Positions 6,112 through 6,512 of a DNA stretch of 6,512 bases are shown piece after piece (within the stretch, counting starts at the first letter, position 1; every line of letters starts with the position of its first letter). The position numbers and the translations under genes are program-made. Source of the DNA: Pseudomonadota bacterium (GTDB lineage: Bacteria; Pseudomonadota; Gammaproteobacteria; Halothiobacillales; Halothiobacillaceae); assembly GCA_021795795.1 (NCBI GenBank), contig JAJYPA010000472.1, positions 1-6,512 on the forward strand, read 5' to 3'. The notes beneath the pieces are model-generated. The model had not been told where the DNA came from and searched no databases. It was given only the letters and a program-made list of their open reading frames with translations.

Positions 6112-6512
6112 GAGTACTGCTCCTGCGCCTGAGCTCCCTCGGGGATGTGCTGCATACTCTGCCGGCATTGACCGATCTGCAGGCGCACCGGCCTGATATA
6201 GAACTTCACTGGTTGGTGGAGTCGGCTTTTGCGCCGGTGGCCTCCTGGCATCCCTGTGTACGGGAGGTGATTCCTTTCTCCCTGCGACAGTTGAAAACGC
6301 GGCGACGGGCGTTGCCGGCCGCTATTTGGGGCTTGCGCTGGCAGCTGCACAGTTACCGCTATGATCTGGTACTCGACAGTCAGGGGCTCTATAAGAGCGC
6401 CATGCTCGCCCGCCTGGGCGGTGCACCGCTATGGGGTCTGGATGCCGCCAGCGCCCGCGAGCCGGGTGCCACTCGGCTTTATCATCGCCGGTTTCTCGTG
6501 GCCTGGGGACAG
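6108..6512 (+). CDS. waaC: LPS heptosyltransferase I (WaaC/RfaC), N-terminal part
   Basis: The first 135 codons of waaC; the gene runs off the window. The enzyme (GT9, GT-B fold, cytoplasmic) adds the first L-glycero-D-manno-heptose from ADP-heptose to Kdo2-lipid A. The N-terminus MRVLLLRLSSLGDVLHTLPA (1-20) is closely similar to E. coli WaaC, including D13, the residue proposed to be catalytic there. HWLVESAFAPVASWHP (34-49), VIPF (54-57), a basic patch around R60-R67 (equivalent to the Kdo-phosphate-facing region), LVLDSQGLYKSA (87-98), AREPG (116-120) and YHRR (125-128) continue the match in the right order. GTG at 6108 overlaps the waaE-like stop as GTGA. It is GC-rich like the resident genes. 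The donor-binding half is not visible, so completeness cannot be judged. Confidence 0.95.
   Translation, partial: MRVLLLRLSSLGDVLHTLPALTDLQAHRPDIELHWLVESAFAPVASWHPCVREVIPFSLRQLKTRRRALPAAIWGLRWQLHSYRYDLVLDSQGLYKSAMLARLGGAPLWGLDAASAREPGATRLYHRRFLVAWGQ

Overview
This window is a stretch of a lipopolysaccharide / lipooligosaccharide (LPS/LOS) core and surface-glycan operon from a Gram-negative bacterium. The WaaC-type heptosyltransferase I, the WaaE-type core glucosyltransferase and the LpxL/HtrB-type acyltransferase all point to a proteobacterium. A gammaproteobacterium or close relative is most likely, but the species cannot be named from the sequence alone. All genes are on the + strand.

Layout: (1) the 3' end of a GtrB/DPM1-like membrane GT2 glycosyltransferase (to 155); (2) a GT9 glycosyltransferase of the WaaQ/heptosyltransferase type starting at a TTG (152-1273); (3) an LpxL/HtrB-like lipid A acyltransferase (1275-2156); (4) a second, divergent GT9 glycosyltransferase (2146-3210); (5) a polytopic O-antigen ligase/polymerase-like membrane protein (3207-4385); (6) a WbbL-like GT2 glycosyltransferase (4385-5341); (7) a WaaE-like GT2 glycosyltransferase (5338-6111); (8) the first 135 codons of waaC (6108 to the window end). 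Every junction is an overlap of 1-11 bases or a 1-base gap, so this is one tightly packed transcription unit with probable translational coupling. No intergenic stretch is long enough to hold a promoter or terminator, and no RNA gene, mobile element or CRISPR array was seen.

How the genes fit together: WaaC adds the first heptose to Kdo on lipid A. WaaE-type enzymes add a sugar (glucose in Klebsiella) to that heptose. The GT9 and GT2 enzymes would extend the core or build a side glycan on the cytoplasmic face. The acyltransferase would finish or modify the lipid anchor. The polytopic protein would join or polymerise glycan on the periplasmic side.

The most notable feature is compositional. 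Genes 4 and 5 (about 2146-4424) are strongly AT-rich, while the flanking genes are GC-rich, and the boundaries fall almost exactly at gene junctions. This looks like a swapped-in, strain-variable glycan module inside a conserved core operon. Its ligase-like protein also lacks the histidine usually seen in the large periplasmic loop of the WaaL/Wzy family. No wholly new system is evident; the interest lies in this module.
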